Assembly: GCA_026129865.1 (NCBI GenBank)
Contig: JAHCHG010000002.1
Location: 308,096 to 372,095, forward strand
Length of the DNA stretch: 64,000 bases
Source of the DNA: Pyrinomonadaceae bacterium
Lineage (GTDB): Bacteria > Acidobacteriota > Blastocatellia > Pyrinomonadales > Pyrinomonadaceae
Direction: 5' to 3'
Part shown: positions 16,115 through 24,501 of the stretch, piece after piece
Layout: every line of letters starts with the position of its first letter
Position numbering within the stretch: position 1 is the stretch's first letter
The notes under the pieces: model-generated
What the model was told of the DNA's origin: nothing
Databases searched by the model: none
What the model saw: the letters and a program-made list of their open reading frames with translations, nothing else
Made by a program: the position numbers and the translations under genes

Positions 16115-18334
16115 TTAATTGTATTTCTTTTCTAAATTCCTTTCCTGCGAGATTTCTTCGATGTTCAGGTTTTCATAAACCTGCACATTATTCTTGCCGC
16201 GGCGTTTCGCTTCATAGAGTGCGGTATCAGCCGCCCAGATCAGGTCCTGCGCCGAGTTAACACTCGACGAACAGCTGACTATCCCGATGCTGACCGTTAC
16301 CTGACGATGCGGAAATCGCGTCAGCGCGACCTTTTCCCGGATCCTTTCGCCGATCGCTTCTGCTTCGAACGAATTCGTCTGCGGAAGCAAGATCGAAAAT
16401 TCCTCGCCGCCGTATCGTGCGGCAACATCCGCACCGCGCAGGATCTCTTTTAGACATTGCCCGACCTTTCGCAGCGCGGTGTCGCCGTCGAGATGCGAAA
16501 AATTATCGTTATAGCTTTTGAAATTATCGACGTCGATCATCATAAAGCTCATAGGGTAACCGTGGCGGTTCGATCGCTGCAGCTCTTCGGTCAGCCGTTC
16601 CTCCAGATAACGCCGGTTGAGCAAGCCTGTCAGCGCATCCGTAACAGAAAGATGTTCATATTCGCCGGCTTTTTGCTTCAAAAGCGCGCGGTCAATGAGA
16701 ACCGCAAGATGCGGGACAATTACATCAAGCAGCTCAAGGTCGACCTGGTCGAATATTTCTCCGTCGGTCTTGTCCGTAACATTCAGCACGCCGATCTCGC
16801 GTCCGGCGATCCTAATCGGATAGCTGATGAAAGAACTCGATTTGTATTTCCAGTCCGGCGGAGCGGCATTTACGTCGTTCTGACGCATATCGCGGCGAAT
16901 GTACGGTTTTCCCTTTTTCAAAACATTCTTGGAGATCCGCTCGCCGATGTTCTTTCGCTCGGTCTTTAGGAAATCGGCGCGAACTCCGGTTGCCGCCTTG
17001 ACCGAGAACGTGTCCGATTTTTCGTCGAAGATCAGCAGCGAACTGCGTTCCGACTTCAAAAGTTCGGAAAGTATCTGCGCAAGACTTGTCCAGAAATCTT
17101 CCGAATCGATATGTTTTACGCTTTCATTAAATACCTGGACTGCGCGTTCGAGCCATTCGCGATGCGAAAGCTGTTCGCGCAAATGAAGAATTTCAATATC
17201 TGAGGCAATACGCTGGCAAAACCTGGAAATATGCCGCTTTGTATTTTCATCGCGAATATTGTCACCGACGACCAGTGCGTTCGTAATGGAACTGCCCACG
17301 CCGATCGGATAAAGCTGGATCAGGTTCGGAACCGGGTCTTCTTCCTTTCCGACGCGCACTTTTAATTCAAGCGGAAGTCCTTTCTTTGAAACTTCGATCA
17401 AACGCTTGTCGTCCGCGGCAAATTTAAACCGAAGCGGCGTTTCTTTTAATTTTCCACCCGCAAGTATCGTTTCGAGCTGATTCTCGTAACGCTCAAGCCA
17501 CGCAAGCGATGAAATAGAATAACGGCGCTGCAGAAACTGCAGGATCGCGGTGCATGCTTCCTTGTAGGAAAGATCAAGCAGCGATCCGAATAACGATCGC
17601 CAAACCACCGATTCTTCATCGTTAAACTTATCGTCCGCCGCCTGATCGTTCTTTTCTGCCGAGCGATGAAATTCTTCGATCAGCGCCGTCGCAGCGCGAC
17701 CGCGGGAATGTTTTGTATCTGTTTGAGATTCAAGCCTTTCGCCCGAACGTTCGGACTCGCTTTGCGGCTTTGCTGCCGGCGAAGTTTCGACCGGTTCGGC
17801 AACCGAAGCTTTTAACGAACGTTTCTTTTCGAGAAAGCGAAACAGCATTTCGAGTTCGCGTTCCGACAGATTTTCAAGCTTTCCGGCAACGACCTCAAGA
17901 CTTGCCTGCGAACCGCTCAAAATTACATTTTCAAAAAATTTGGTTCTGGGAAAATCTTTCCAATCGCCGTCGAGAGCGCGCTGAGTTGCTTCGCGGTAAT
18001 CCTGCGATTTCAAAAACGTCCGACCGACGATCGCAACAACGCTCTTGTCCTGTTTTTTGATCGGGACCGCAAGACAGTTCAATCCGGCATAACATTTATA
18101 GTTGACCGTTCGCTGCGCTTCGGTCGCCATTGAATAAGCCTTTCCGCAATATTGGGCACAGCTTGATGCGAATTCTTTTGAATTGTAAAGAACCTGGCAA
18201 ATCGAATTGTCATTCGACTGTAAAAGAACCGATGAATTTTCATCAATTGTTACGACCGAAACTCCGCTTTGATTGGCTAAATTATTTTGCATCTCACTCC
18301 AATTCGCGTCTTTTGTCTGATTGTTGGTCGTCAT
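16115..18334 (-). CDS. PocR-GAF-GGDEF diguanylate cyclase
   Basis: A 739-residue protein. Residues about 20-135 match a PocR-type ligand domain with its conserved cysteines (SSCAQYCGKAY, YKCYAGLNCLAVPI). A charged linker and an unassigned region follow to about 370, then a GAF domain (about 375-530) and a GGDEF domain (about 545-720). The active-site motif is GGEEF (642-646), and an RxxD inhibitory site (R633-D636) sits five residues before it. Active, product-inhibited c-di-GMP synthesis is therefore expected. It is the first gene of the four-gene signalling cluster and lies 93 bases upstream of the NTPase-kinase gene. The PocR cysteines suggest redox, metal or small-ligand sensing. Confidence 0.9.
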   Translation of the reverse strand: MTTNNQTKDANWSEMQNNLANQSGVSVVTIDENSSVLLQSNDNSICQVLYNSKEFASSCAQYCGKAYSMATEAQRTVNYKCYAGLNCLAVPIKKQDKSVVAIVGRTFLKSQDYREATQRALDGDWKDFPRTKFFENVILSGSQASLEVVAGKLENLSERELEMLFRFLEKKRSLKASVAEPVETSPAAKPQSESERSGERLESQTDTKHSRGRAATALIEEFHRSAEKNDQAADDKFNDEESVVWRSLFGSLLDLSYKEACTAILQFLQRRYSISSLAWLERYENQLETILAGGKLKETPLRFKFAADDKRLIEVSKKGLPLELKVRVGKEEDPVPNLIQLYPIGVGSSITNALVVGDNIRDENTKRHISRFCQRIASDIEILHLREQLSHREWLERAVQVFNESVKHIDSEDFWTSLAQILSELLKSERSSLLIFDEKSDTFSVKAATGVRADFLKTERKNIGERISKNVLKKGKPYIRRDMRQNDVNAAPPDWKYKSSSFISYPIRIAGREIGVLNVTDKTDGEIFDQVDLELLDVIVPHLAVLIDRALLKQKAGEYEHLSVTDALTGLLNRRYLEERLTEELQRSNRHGYPMSFMMIDVDNFKSYNDNFSHLDGDTALRKVGQCLKEILRGADVAARYGGEEFSILLPQTNSFEAEAIGERIREKVALTRFPHRQVTVSIGIVSCSSSVNSAQDLIWAADTALYEAKRRGKNNVQVYENLNIEEISQERNLEKKYN

Positions 18335-18584
18335 CGTTTTTACTTTTTGCCGCCGTTGATACTGCTCATCGCATTGATTTTACGGCTATTTCCTATCATC
18401 AAAAGGCACGTATTGGCTAGATAGAGTTAATCGCACGGGATTTTCAATATTTTATGCGATGCATTCAAATTTTGTTGGGATTGAAAGTAATTATGGCATA
18501 AAAATTGTAGTTACCACTATTACACACAACGGTTGAATTGATTTCAGACATATAGCTTATGTGTGACATCGGATTGGAGAACTT

Positions 18585-19163
18585 ATGAATAAGACATTAG
18601 AAGGAAAACGGGTAGCAGTATTAGCGACAAACGGTTTCGAACAAAGCGAGCTTTTCGAACCCAAAAAGGCGCTTGAAGATGCCGGAGCGGTAGTAAAGAT
18701 CGTATCGCTCGAGAGCGGCGAGATAAAAGGCTGGGACAAAAAAGACTGGGGCAAAAGCGTCCAGGTCGACCTGACGCTCGATGAGGCGAACGCAGACGAC
18801 TTTAACGCACTTCATTTGCCGGGCGGCGTGATGAATCCGGATCTATTAAGAACCGAAGAAAAAGTTCTTAAGTTTGTTAAGTCGTTCTTTGATAAAGGTA
18901 AGCCGGTTGCCGCGATCTGCCATGCGCCGTGGATCCTGATCAATGCCGAGGTGGTTAAAGGTCGCGAAATGACCTCTTATCATACGGTTAGAAAAGATCT
19001 TGAAAATGCCGGAGCAAAATGGGTCGATAAAGAAGTTGTTGTTGACAGCGGCTTGGTTACGAGCAGAGATCCGGACGATTTGCCGGCGTTCAACAAAAAG
19101 ATGATCGAAGAGATCGGTGAAGGCAGACACGACGGGCAAAAAGCCGCTGCTCGTTCCATTTAG
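18585..19163 (+). CDS. DJ-1/PfpI family protein (YhbO-like)
   Basis: A 192-residue cytoplasmic protein of the PfpI/YhbO subgroup. The nucleophile elbow AICHAPW places the cysteine at C112 with H113 beside it, and E19 (NGFEQSEL) is the conserved acidic partner. By family knowledge these are stress-linked hydrolases or deglycases; the exact activity is debated. A 250-base gene-free region precedes it. The next gene on the strand encodes a DUF2383 bundle, and both are followed by one terminator, suggesting a two-gene stress unit. Confidence 0.88.
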   Translation: MNKTLEGKRVAVLATNGFEQSELFEPKKALEDAGAVVKIVSLESGEIKGWDKKDWGKSVQVDLTLDEANADDFNALHLPGGVMNPDLLRTEEKVLKFVKSFFDKGKPVAAICHAPWILINAEVVKGREMTSYHTVRKDLENAGAKWVDKEVVVDSGLVTSRDPDDLPAFNKKMIEEIGEGRHDGQKAAARSI

Positions 19164-19273
19164 CGACATGCTCGGAACGATAAGCACGGGAGGTGCATTT
19201 ATTCCGTACGAATTTTGAAAACGCCGCGGGCGTTTGTAGATAGGTAAACAATAAACAAGGAAGGGAGACGAAT

Positions 19274-19729
19274 ATGGATAACGACACAATTATTTCAACA
19301 CTTAACAATTTGATCGAAACCTGTAAAGACGGGCAAAACGGTTATAAAGAAGCTGCAGAGGGCGTTGAACGCGCCGATCTGAAGACATTTTTTTATGAAT
19401 GTTCGCAGCAGCGTTCGCAGTTCGCAGGCGAGCTTCAATCGCTTGTTCGCGAACATGGCGGCGAACCGTCCGATTCGGGAAGTGTCAGCGGATCGATCCA
19501 CCAGGGCTGGATCAATCTGAAAGCGGCAGTTACCGGTCAGGATGAAAAAGCGATCTTAAACGAATGCGAGCGCGGCGAAGATTCTGCCGTGAACGCCTAT
19601 AAGAACGCTCTGGAAGAAGATCTTCCGGCAAACGTTCGCTCGGTTGTGCAGAATCAGGCAAACACCGTTAAGGCGACTCATGACAAGATCAAGAGTCTTC
19701 GCGACCTCGCACGAGCGGCGGCGAACTAG
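19274..19729 (+). CDS. PA2169-family four-helix-bundle protein (DUF2383)
   Basis: A 151-residue all-helical protein. It starts with the usual STLNNLIETCKDGQNGYKEAAE helix and continues with FFYECSQQRSQFAGELQ, GSVSGSIHQGWINLKAAVTG and CERGEDSAVNAYKNAL, the recurring signature of this ferritin-like bundle family. The function is not established. AAGGGAGACG upstream of the ATG is a good ribosome-binding site. It sits 110 bases after the PfpI-like gene and 25 bases before a strong terminator. Confidence 0.85.
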   Translation: MDNDTIISTLNNLIETCKDGQNGYKEAAEGVERADLKTFFYECSQQRSQFAGELQSLVREHGGEPSDSGSVSGSIHQGWINLKAAVTGQDEKAILNECERGEDSAVNAYKNALEEDLPANVRSVVQNQANTVKATHDKIKSLRDLARAAAN

Positions 19730-19754
19730 ATCGGGCAGCCATTCATTGTAATCG

Positions 19755-19789
19755 AAAAAACGGAGGCGTTCGATGCCTCCGTTTTTTTT
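19755..19789. terminator. Strong bidirectional intrinsic terminator
   Basis: A 13-base stem (AAAAAACGGAGGC at 19755-19767 with its complement from 19775) has a 7-base loop and ends in a T-run at 19782-19789. The A-run on the other side makes it work on both strands. It separates the plus-strand DUF2383 gene from the convergent oppF gene and overlaps the last two bases of oppF. Confidence 0.9.
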
Positions 19790-20825
19790 ATACATTCTCT
19801 TCAATATAAGGATTTTCGGGACTTATTCGAATACAAGCTGCGTAATGCTTCGGCTTGATCTCGACAAGTTCGGGTTCAATCCTTTTACAATCTTCTATCG
19901 CAAACGGGCAGCGCGTGTGGAATCGGCATCCCGTCGGCGGATTTATCGGCGATGGAACATCACCGGTCAAAATTATTCTTTCGCGTTTCGATTCGATCTC
20001 AGGATCGGGAACCGGCACCGCAGAAATCAGAGCTTTCGTGTAGGGCATCAACGGTTCAGCGTAAATATCCTTCGCACCGGCAAGTTCGACGATCTTACCG
20101 AGGTACATAACCGCAACGCGGTCGGCGACGTGGCGAATCGCGCGAAGATCATGCGAAATGAATAGATACGTCAAATTTTTCTGCGTCTGAAGATCTTCCA
20201 TCAGGTTCATTATCTGAGCCTGGATCGAAACATCTAACGCCGAGATCGGTTCATCGGCAACAATAAATTCCGGATCGACCGCCAACGCCCGCGCGATTCC
20301 GATTCGCTGGCGCTGACCTCCCGAAAATTCGTGCGGGTATCTCTTAATAAAACGACGGCTCATACCGACCGTTTCCATCAGATCCTGAACTTTCCTCTCG
20401 ACCGAACCGCCGTCGGATAGCCCGAAAGTACGAATAGGTTCGCCGATAATATTCCCCACCGTCATTCGGGGATTGAGACTGGCGTAAGGATCCTGAAAGA
20501 TCATTTGCAGATGCTTGCGCTGTTCGCGCATCTCTTTTTCGCTCGAATTGGCGAGATCCTTGCCATTATAAAAGACCTTTCCGCTGGTTATCGGAGTCAA
20601 TCGGAGCAGCGCTTTTCCAAGCGTCGACTTTCCGCAGCCGGACTCGCCGACAAGCCCGAGGGTTTCGCCCGCCTTGATGTCAAAAGTAACGCCGTCAACG
20701 GCTTTTACGACCCGCGGAACGGGACTTCCGCCTGTCAGCTTATCCAAAATTCCACCGCCGCCGAGGTTAAAATGGACCTTCAGATTTTCTAAGGAGATCA
20801 AACTTTTTCCGTTAGTTTCTGTCAT
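19788..20825 (-). CDS. oppF: Oligopeptide ABC transporter ATP-binding protein OppF
   Basis: A 345-residue ATPase. Visible motifs are Walker A GESGCGKS, signature FSGGQRQR, Walker [13 protein letters not shown] and the switch ISHDL. The C-terminal oligopeptide-transporter extension carries [17 protein letters not shown] cysteines, known in OppD/F-type proteins to bind an iron-sulfur cluster. It is the last gene of the opp operon. Its ATG overlaps the oppD stop by one base, indicating coupling. The substrate is probably peptides. Confidence 0.93.
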   Translation of the reverse strand: MTETNGKSLISLENLKVHFNLGGGGILDKLTGGSPVPRVVKAVDGVTFDIKAGETLGLVGESGCGKSTLGKALLRLTPITSGKVFYNGKDLANSSEKEMREQRKHLQMIFQDPYASLNPRMTVGNIIGEPIRTFGLSDGGSVERKVQDLMETVGMSRRFIKRYPHEFSGGQRQRIGIARALAVDPEFIVADEPISALDVSIQAQIMNLMEDLQTQKNLTYLFISHDLRAIRHVADRVAVMYLGKIVELAGAKDIYAEPLMPYTKALISAVPVPDPEIESKRERIILTGDVPSPINPPTGCRFHTRCPFAIEDCKRIEPELVEIKPKHYAACIRISPENPYIEENV

Positions 20826-21847
20826 TAAGATATTGTGCTCCCTTGGTTAATGGACTCGGCATAAACTTCCTTCGCGAAATGGCAGAGCGAATGATGATTT
20901 TCATTGATCTGAACAAACGGCGGAAACTCGCGTTCGCATATGTCTTCCGCGCGTTCGCAGCGTTCGGCAAACGGGCATCCCGGCGGAAGATGTGCCACAT
21001 CGGGCGGCAATCCGGGAATTTGATAAAGCGGTTTTCCCTCTTCGTGTGCCGGATCGGGCACGCTCTTAAGCAATCCTTTTGTGTAAGGATTTGCCGGCGT
21101 CGCAAACAGCTCCTTCGTCGGCGCCGATTCAAAAACCTTTCCGGCGTACATTACGATTATGTTTTCGGTCATGCCGGCAACAACGCCGAGGTCGTGCGTT
21201 ATCAAAATTACGCTTGTGCCGAGATCTTTTTTGAGATCTTTGATCAATTCAAGGATCTGCGCCTGAATCGTAACGTCCAGCGCTGTCGTCGGTTCGTCGG
21301 CGATCAGCAATTCAGGCTGACACGAAAGTGCCATCGCGATCATTACTCTCTGACGCATGCCGCCGGAAAATTCGTGCGGATAATTATCGATCCTATTTTC
21401 CGGAGCAGGAATACCTACCGTCCGAAGCATTTCGACCGCGTGTTCGTACGCTTGTTGTTTCGAATGTCCCAGATGCAGCTGCGTAACTTCCATTAGCTGC
21501 GTCGAGATCTTCAAGTAAGGGTTAAGCGACGTCATCGGATCCTGAAAGATCATAGCCATCCGCTTTCCGCGGATCTTTCTGACTTCTTCGATCGAAAGTT
21601 TGCGAACGTCTACGCCGTCAAAAATAATATCGCCGTTGACGATCTTTCCCGGAGGTTCGGGAATCAGCCGCATTACCGAAAGATTCGTCACCGATTTTCC
21701 GCTGCCCGATTCGCCGACTATGCCGAGCGTTTCGCCGCGCTTAAGTTCAAATGTAATTCCGTCAACCGCCTTGACCACTCCGTCTTCGGTTTGAAAATAA
21801 GTTTTAAGGTCGTTGACCGATAGGATCGTTCCGTTTTTTTCGTTCAT
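20825..21847 (-). CDS. oppD: Oligopeptide ABC transporter ATP-binding protein OppD
   Basis: A 340-residue ATPase. It has Walker A GESGSGKS, signature FSGGMRQR, Walker [13 protein letters not shown] and switch ITHDLGV. The C-terminal cysteine-rich segment [14 protein letters not shown] and a further C (SLCHFA) fit the family iron-sulfur site. It powers the OppB/OppC permease as a heterodimer with OppF. Its start overlaps the stop of the upstream Uma2 gene by 4 bases. Confidence 0.93.
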   Translation of the reverse strand: MNEKNGTILSVNDLKTYFQTEDGVVKAVDGITFELKRGETLGIVGESGSGKSVTNLSVMRLIPEPPGKIVNGDIIFDGVDVRKLSIEEVRKIRGKRMAMIFQDPMTSLNPYLKISTQLMEVTQLHLGHSKQQAYEHAVEMLRTVGIPAPENRIDNYPHEFSGGMRQRVMIAMALSCQPELLIADEPTTALDVTIQAQILELIKDLKKDLGTSVILITHDLGVVAGMTENIIVMYAGKVFESAPTKELFATPANPYTKGLLKSVPDPAHEEGKPLYQIPGLPPDVAHLPPGCPFAERCERAEDICEREFPPFVQINENHHSLCHFAKEVYAESINQGSTIS

Positions 21848-22500
21848 TTATTTTCCTGCAGCCAATTTTGGAAGTCCGACAAAATGACAAATTGCTGCTC
21901 TTTTTGTCCGCGATTTAGAAATTCGGTCAAAATATCACCTGTTAGTATTGGAACTTCGACACTGCGTTCAATCGCCTCATATTTACCAAGTTCGTTAAGA
22001 CGGAACATTCGCAAAGCGCTATTCCTAAATTGCCAAAGCTCAGATATATTAAGCTCTGCATAGATATCGAACTTTTCGTCCGAAGCATTATGAAGATCAA
22101 TTTCGCCCACAATATCCGGAGGAATATCAACCTCGTCCGAAACATGATCTCTACCCTGGTGAATATCTGCGTTGCTGACGAAATACGAGACGTCCGGTTC
22201 TACCCCCAAGTTCCGGCGCTTCGAACGTATCGTCGCCTTACCGGTAGGAATTATGTTTTGTCTAAGAGTTAGGGAAACCAGACCAACCATTCTTTCAAGT
22301 AGAATGGTCAACATCTCATGGATCTCGGTTATCGGCATAATTGTTAAAGTCCCATCATGATAAATGAGCTGTAACGAACGAGTTTCGCCGATCTCGTTAG
22401 CTATTTCTCGATAAGTTTGCCAATCAATCCCCGAATACTGCATCGGATATTTCAATCCGACCAGGTTTTCTTTTGAAAATGTAACTTCTGCCGTGATCAT
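21844..22500 (-). CDS. Uma2 family endonuclease-like protein (DUF820)
   Basis: A 218-residue protein of the PD-(D/E)XK-fold Uma2 family. The motifs are GVEPDVSYF in the middle of the chain, then VGEIDLHNASDEKFDIYAELNISELW, with the acidic positions retained; the family's usual ExK lysine appears as EID. The GDTLTSxxLPG-like end is replaced by GDILTEFL. Uma2 proteins are abundant in cyanobacteria and other phyla with multiple copies and poorly known roles. The gene sits inside the opp operon, 42 bases after oppC and overlapping oppD by 4 bases. Nothing ties it functionally to peptide uptake. Confidence 0.82.
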   Translation of the reverse strand: MITAEVTFSKENLVGLKYPMQYSGIDWQTYREIANEIGETRSLQLIYHDGTLTIMPITEIHEMLTILLERMVGLVSLTLRQNIIPTGKATIRSKRRNLGVEPDVSYFVSNADIHQGRDHVSDEVDIPPDIVGEIDLHNASDEKFDIYAELNISELWQFRNSALRMFRLNELGKYEAIERSVEVPILTGDILTEFLNRGQKEQQFVILSDFQNWLQENK

Positions 22501-22542
22501 TTTTCTTTCGTGACCAATTGGTGCTGCTGCAAAAACATCCTT

Positions 22543-23499
22543 TTAAAATTTTCGAGTTTGCGGATCGAGAGCGTCGCGCAAGCCGTCGCCTAAGAAATTA
22601 AGCGAAAACAGCGTCAGTGCCATTGTTACGCCAGGAAAGATAAGCTGCCAGGGAAACAGTGCGATATTTTTTATGCCTTCCGAAGCGAGACTTCCCCACG
22701 ATGCATACGGTGCCTGAACTCCGATTCCGAGAAACGAAAGAAATGCCTCAGTAAGCATAACGGACGGAATGGTCAGCGTCGCATAAACAATTACGGGACC
22801 GAGCGTGTTCGGAACAAGATGTTTGAAAATGATGTTAAATGTTGAAACCCCAGTCGCTCGTGCGGCAAGGACAAATTCTTGATTTTTCAACGATAAAACC
22901 TGCCCGCGAACAACCCGAGCCATCGTCAGCCAGGAAACCAGTCCGAGTGAAAAGAAAAGTAAAAATATCTGGTTCAACCCGGCACCGCCGCCAAATGAGC
23001 TCGAAATAGCATCGATCCAATTCGGCGTGTTTTCGCCGCTGAAAACGAACAAAAGAACGATTACGATGAGTATGTAAGGGATAGCATAGATGATATCGAC
23101 GATGCGCATCATCACATTATCGATCTTGCCGCCGAGATAACCTGCCGTCGCTCCGTAACTTACGCCGACGATCAGCGAAACGAAGGTCGAAATTACACCG
23201 ACCATGAGCGATATTCTTCCGCCCTGAAGAACGCGCGCGAGAAGATCTCTTCCGGCGTCGTCGGTTCCCATCGGATGTTGCCATGAAGGCGGAAACGCTT
23301 TGATATAGTCGGCGTCCGCCGGTATATCGTACGGCGTTAATCCGGTCGCCCAACGGAGGATCGGCGGACCGATCGTAACTGCAATGACCATGATCACCAT
23401 TACGATCAAACCGAAGACCGCAAGTTTGTTCTTTAAAAGCCGCTGCCATGCGTCTTTCCAAAGCGATGTTCCCTTTACAATATCCTTTTCGTCAGCCAT
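22543..23499 (-). CDS. oppC: Oligopeptide ABC transporter permease OppC
   Basis: A 318-residue inner-membrane permease of the DppC/OppC type. An N-terminal helix (about residues 25-52) precedes HPMGTDDAGRDLLARVLQGGRISLMVG, the family hallmark. Five further membrane spans follow, as does the EAA loop (RATGVSTFNIIFKHLVPNTLGPVIVYATL) that contacts the ATPases. It ends with the usual LNFLGDGLRDALDPQ. It is the second permease subunit and lies 74 bases after oppB. Confidence 0.95.
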   Translation of the reverse strand: MADEKDIVKGTSLWKDAWQRLLKNKLAVFGLIVMVIMVIAVTIGPPILRWATGLTPYDIPADADYIKAFPPSWQHPMGTDDAGRDLLARVLQGGRISLMVGVISTFVSLIVGVSYGATAGYLGGKIDNVMMRIVDIIYAIPYILIVIVLLFVFSGENTPNWIDAISSSFGGGAGLNQIFLLFFSLGLVSWLTMARVVRGQVLSLKNQEFVLAARATGVSTFNIIFKHLVPNTLGPVIVYATLTIPSVMLTEAFLSFLGIGVQAPYASWGSLASEGIKNIALFPWQLIFPGVTMALTLFSLNFLGDGLRDALDPQTRKF

Positions 23500-23573
23500 A
23501 TATTTTTCGCAATTTCTTTAAGAGACCGTGATCCTTGTTTCGTTCACAAAATGCGCGCCCGCACGATTGCGGG

Positions 23574-24491
23574 TTATTCGTAGCGAATTCGCGGATCTAA
23601 AAATCCGTATGAAATATCAACCGCCAGGTTAAAGACCATGATCAGGATCGATAAAAAAGCAACAATTCCGAGCGTTAGCGGTTCATCGCGGTTAAAGACC
23701 GATTCAATAAAGATCTTGCCTAGTCCAGGGATCGCAAATACCTTTTCTACCACAACCGTTCCCGCGAGCAACGACGCGAGCGCCGGTCCGGTAAATGAAA
23801 CGACCGGAATTATTCCGCCGCGAAGCGCATGTTTCAACAAAACCGTTTTTTCGCTCAATCCTTTCGCACGTGCGGTTCTAATGTAGTCGGACCGGAGAAC
23901 TTCGAGCATTCCTGCGCGAGTCAGTCGCGCGATGTACGCCGCATAGATCGCCGCAAGCGTGATCACAGGAAGGATCAAACTGCTGATGCCGCCCCAGCGC
24001 GCGGGCGGTACCCAGAAAAGCCACAATGAGAAAACGAGAACAAGGATCGGACCGAGCACAAAATTTGGGATCGAAAGACCGAGCATTGCCAGCGCCATCG
24101 ATCCATAATCAAAGAGCGAATTTTGCTTCAATGCGGCGATAATTCCCGCCGATAGACCGATCAAAAGCGCGAGCATATACGCCAGCAGACCGATCGTCGC
24201 CGAATAAGGAAAATGCCGCCAGATGATCTCGTTTACCGATTGCCCCTGATACTTGAGCGAATCGCCGAAATCAAGCTGGACAATATTCCACATCATCTTG
24301 CCGTATTGAACATACCAGGGTTTGTCCAGTCCGTATTTCTTCGTAATATTCGCTTCGATCGCCGGCGGAAGTTTTTTCTCGCCGGAATAAAAATTTCCGG
24401 GTGCAATCCGGATCAATCCCCAAGTCAGCGTAACAACCAGCAAAGCCATCGGGATAATGATGATCAGACGTTTTAGAATGAATTTAAGCAT
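23574..24491 (-). CDS. oppB: Oligopeptide ABC transporter permease OppB
   Basis: A 305-residue permease of the DppB/OppB type. The N-terminal span (about residues 8-30) is followed by APGNFYSGEKK, the periplasmic region and then five membrane helices. The EAA loop (RTARAKGLSEKTVLLKHALRGGIIPVVSFTG) and the closing FLDPRIRYE are characteristic. It lies 10 bases after the upstream binding-protein gene, so it is transcribed with it. Confidence 0.95.
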   Translation of the reverse strand: MLKFILKRLIIIIPMALLVVTLTWGLIRIAPGNFYSGEKKLPPAIEANITKKYGLDKPWYVQYGKMMWNIVQLDFGDSLKYQGQSVNEIIWRHFPYSATIGLLAYMLALLIGLSAGIIAALKQNSLFDYGSMALAMLGLSIPNFVLGPILVLVFSLWLFWVPPARWGGISSLILPVITLAAIYAAYIARLTRAGMLEVLRSDYIRTARAKGLSEKTVLLKHALRGGIIPVVSFTGPALASLLAGTVVVEKVFAIPGLGKIFIESVFNRDEPLTLGIVAFLSILIMVFNLAVDISYGFLDPRIRYE

Positions 24492-24501
24492 TTTTTCCTA
24501 T

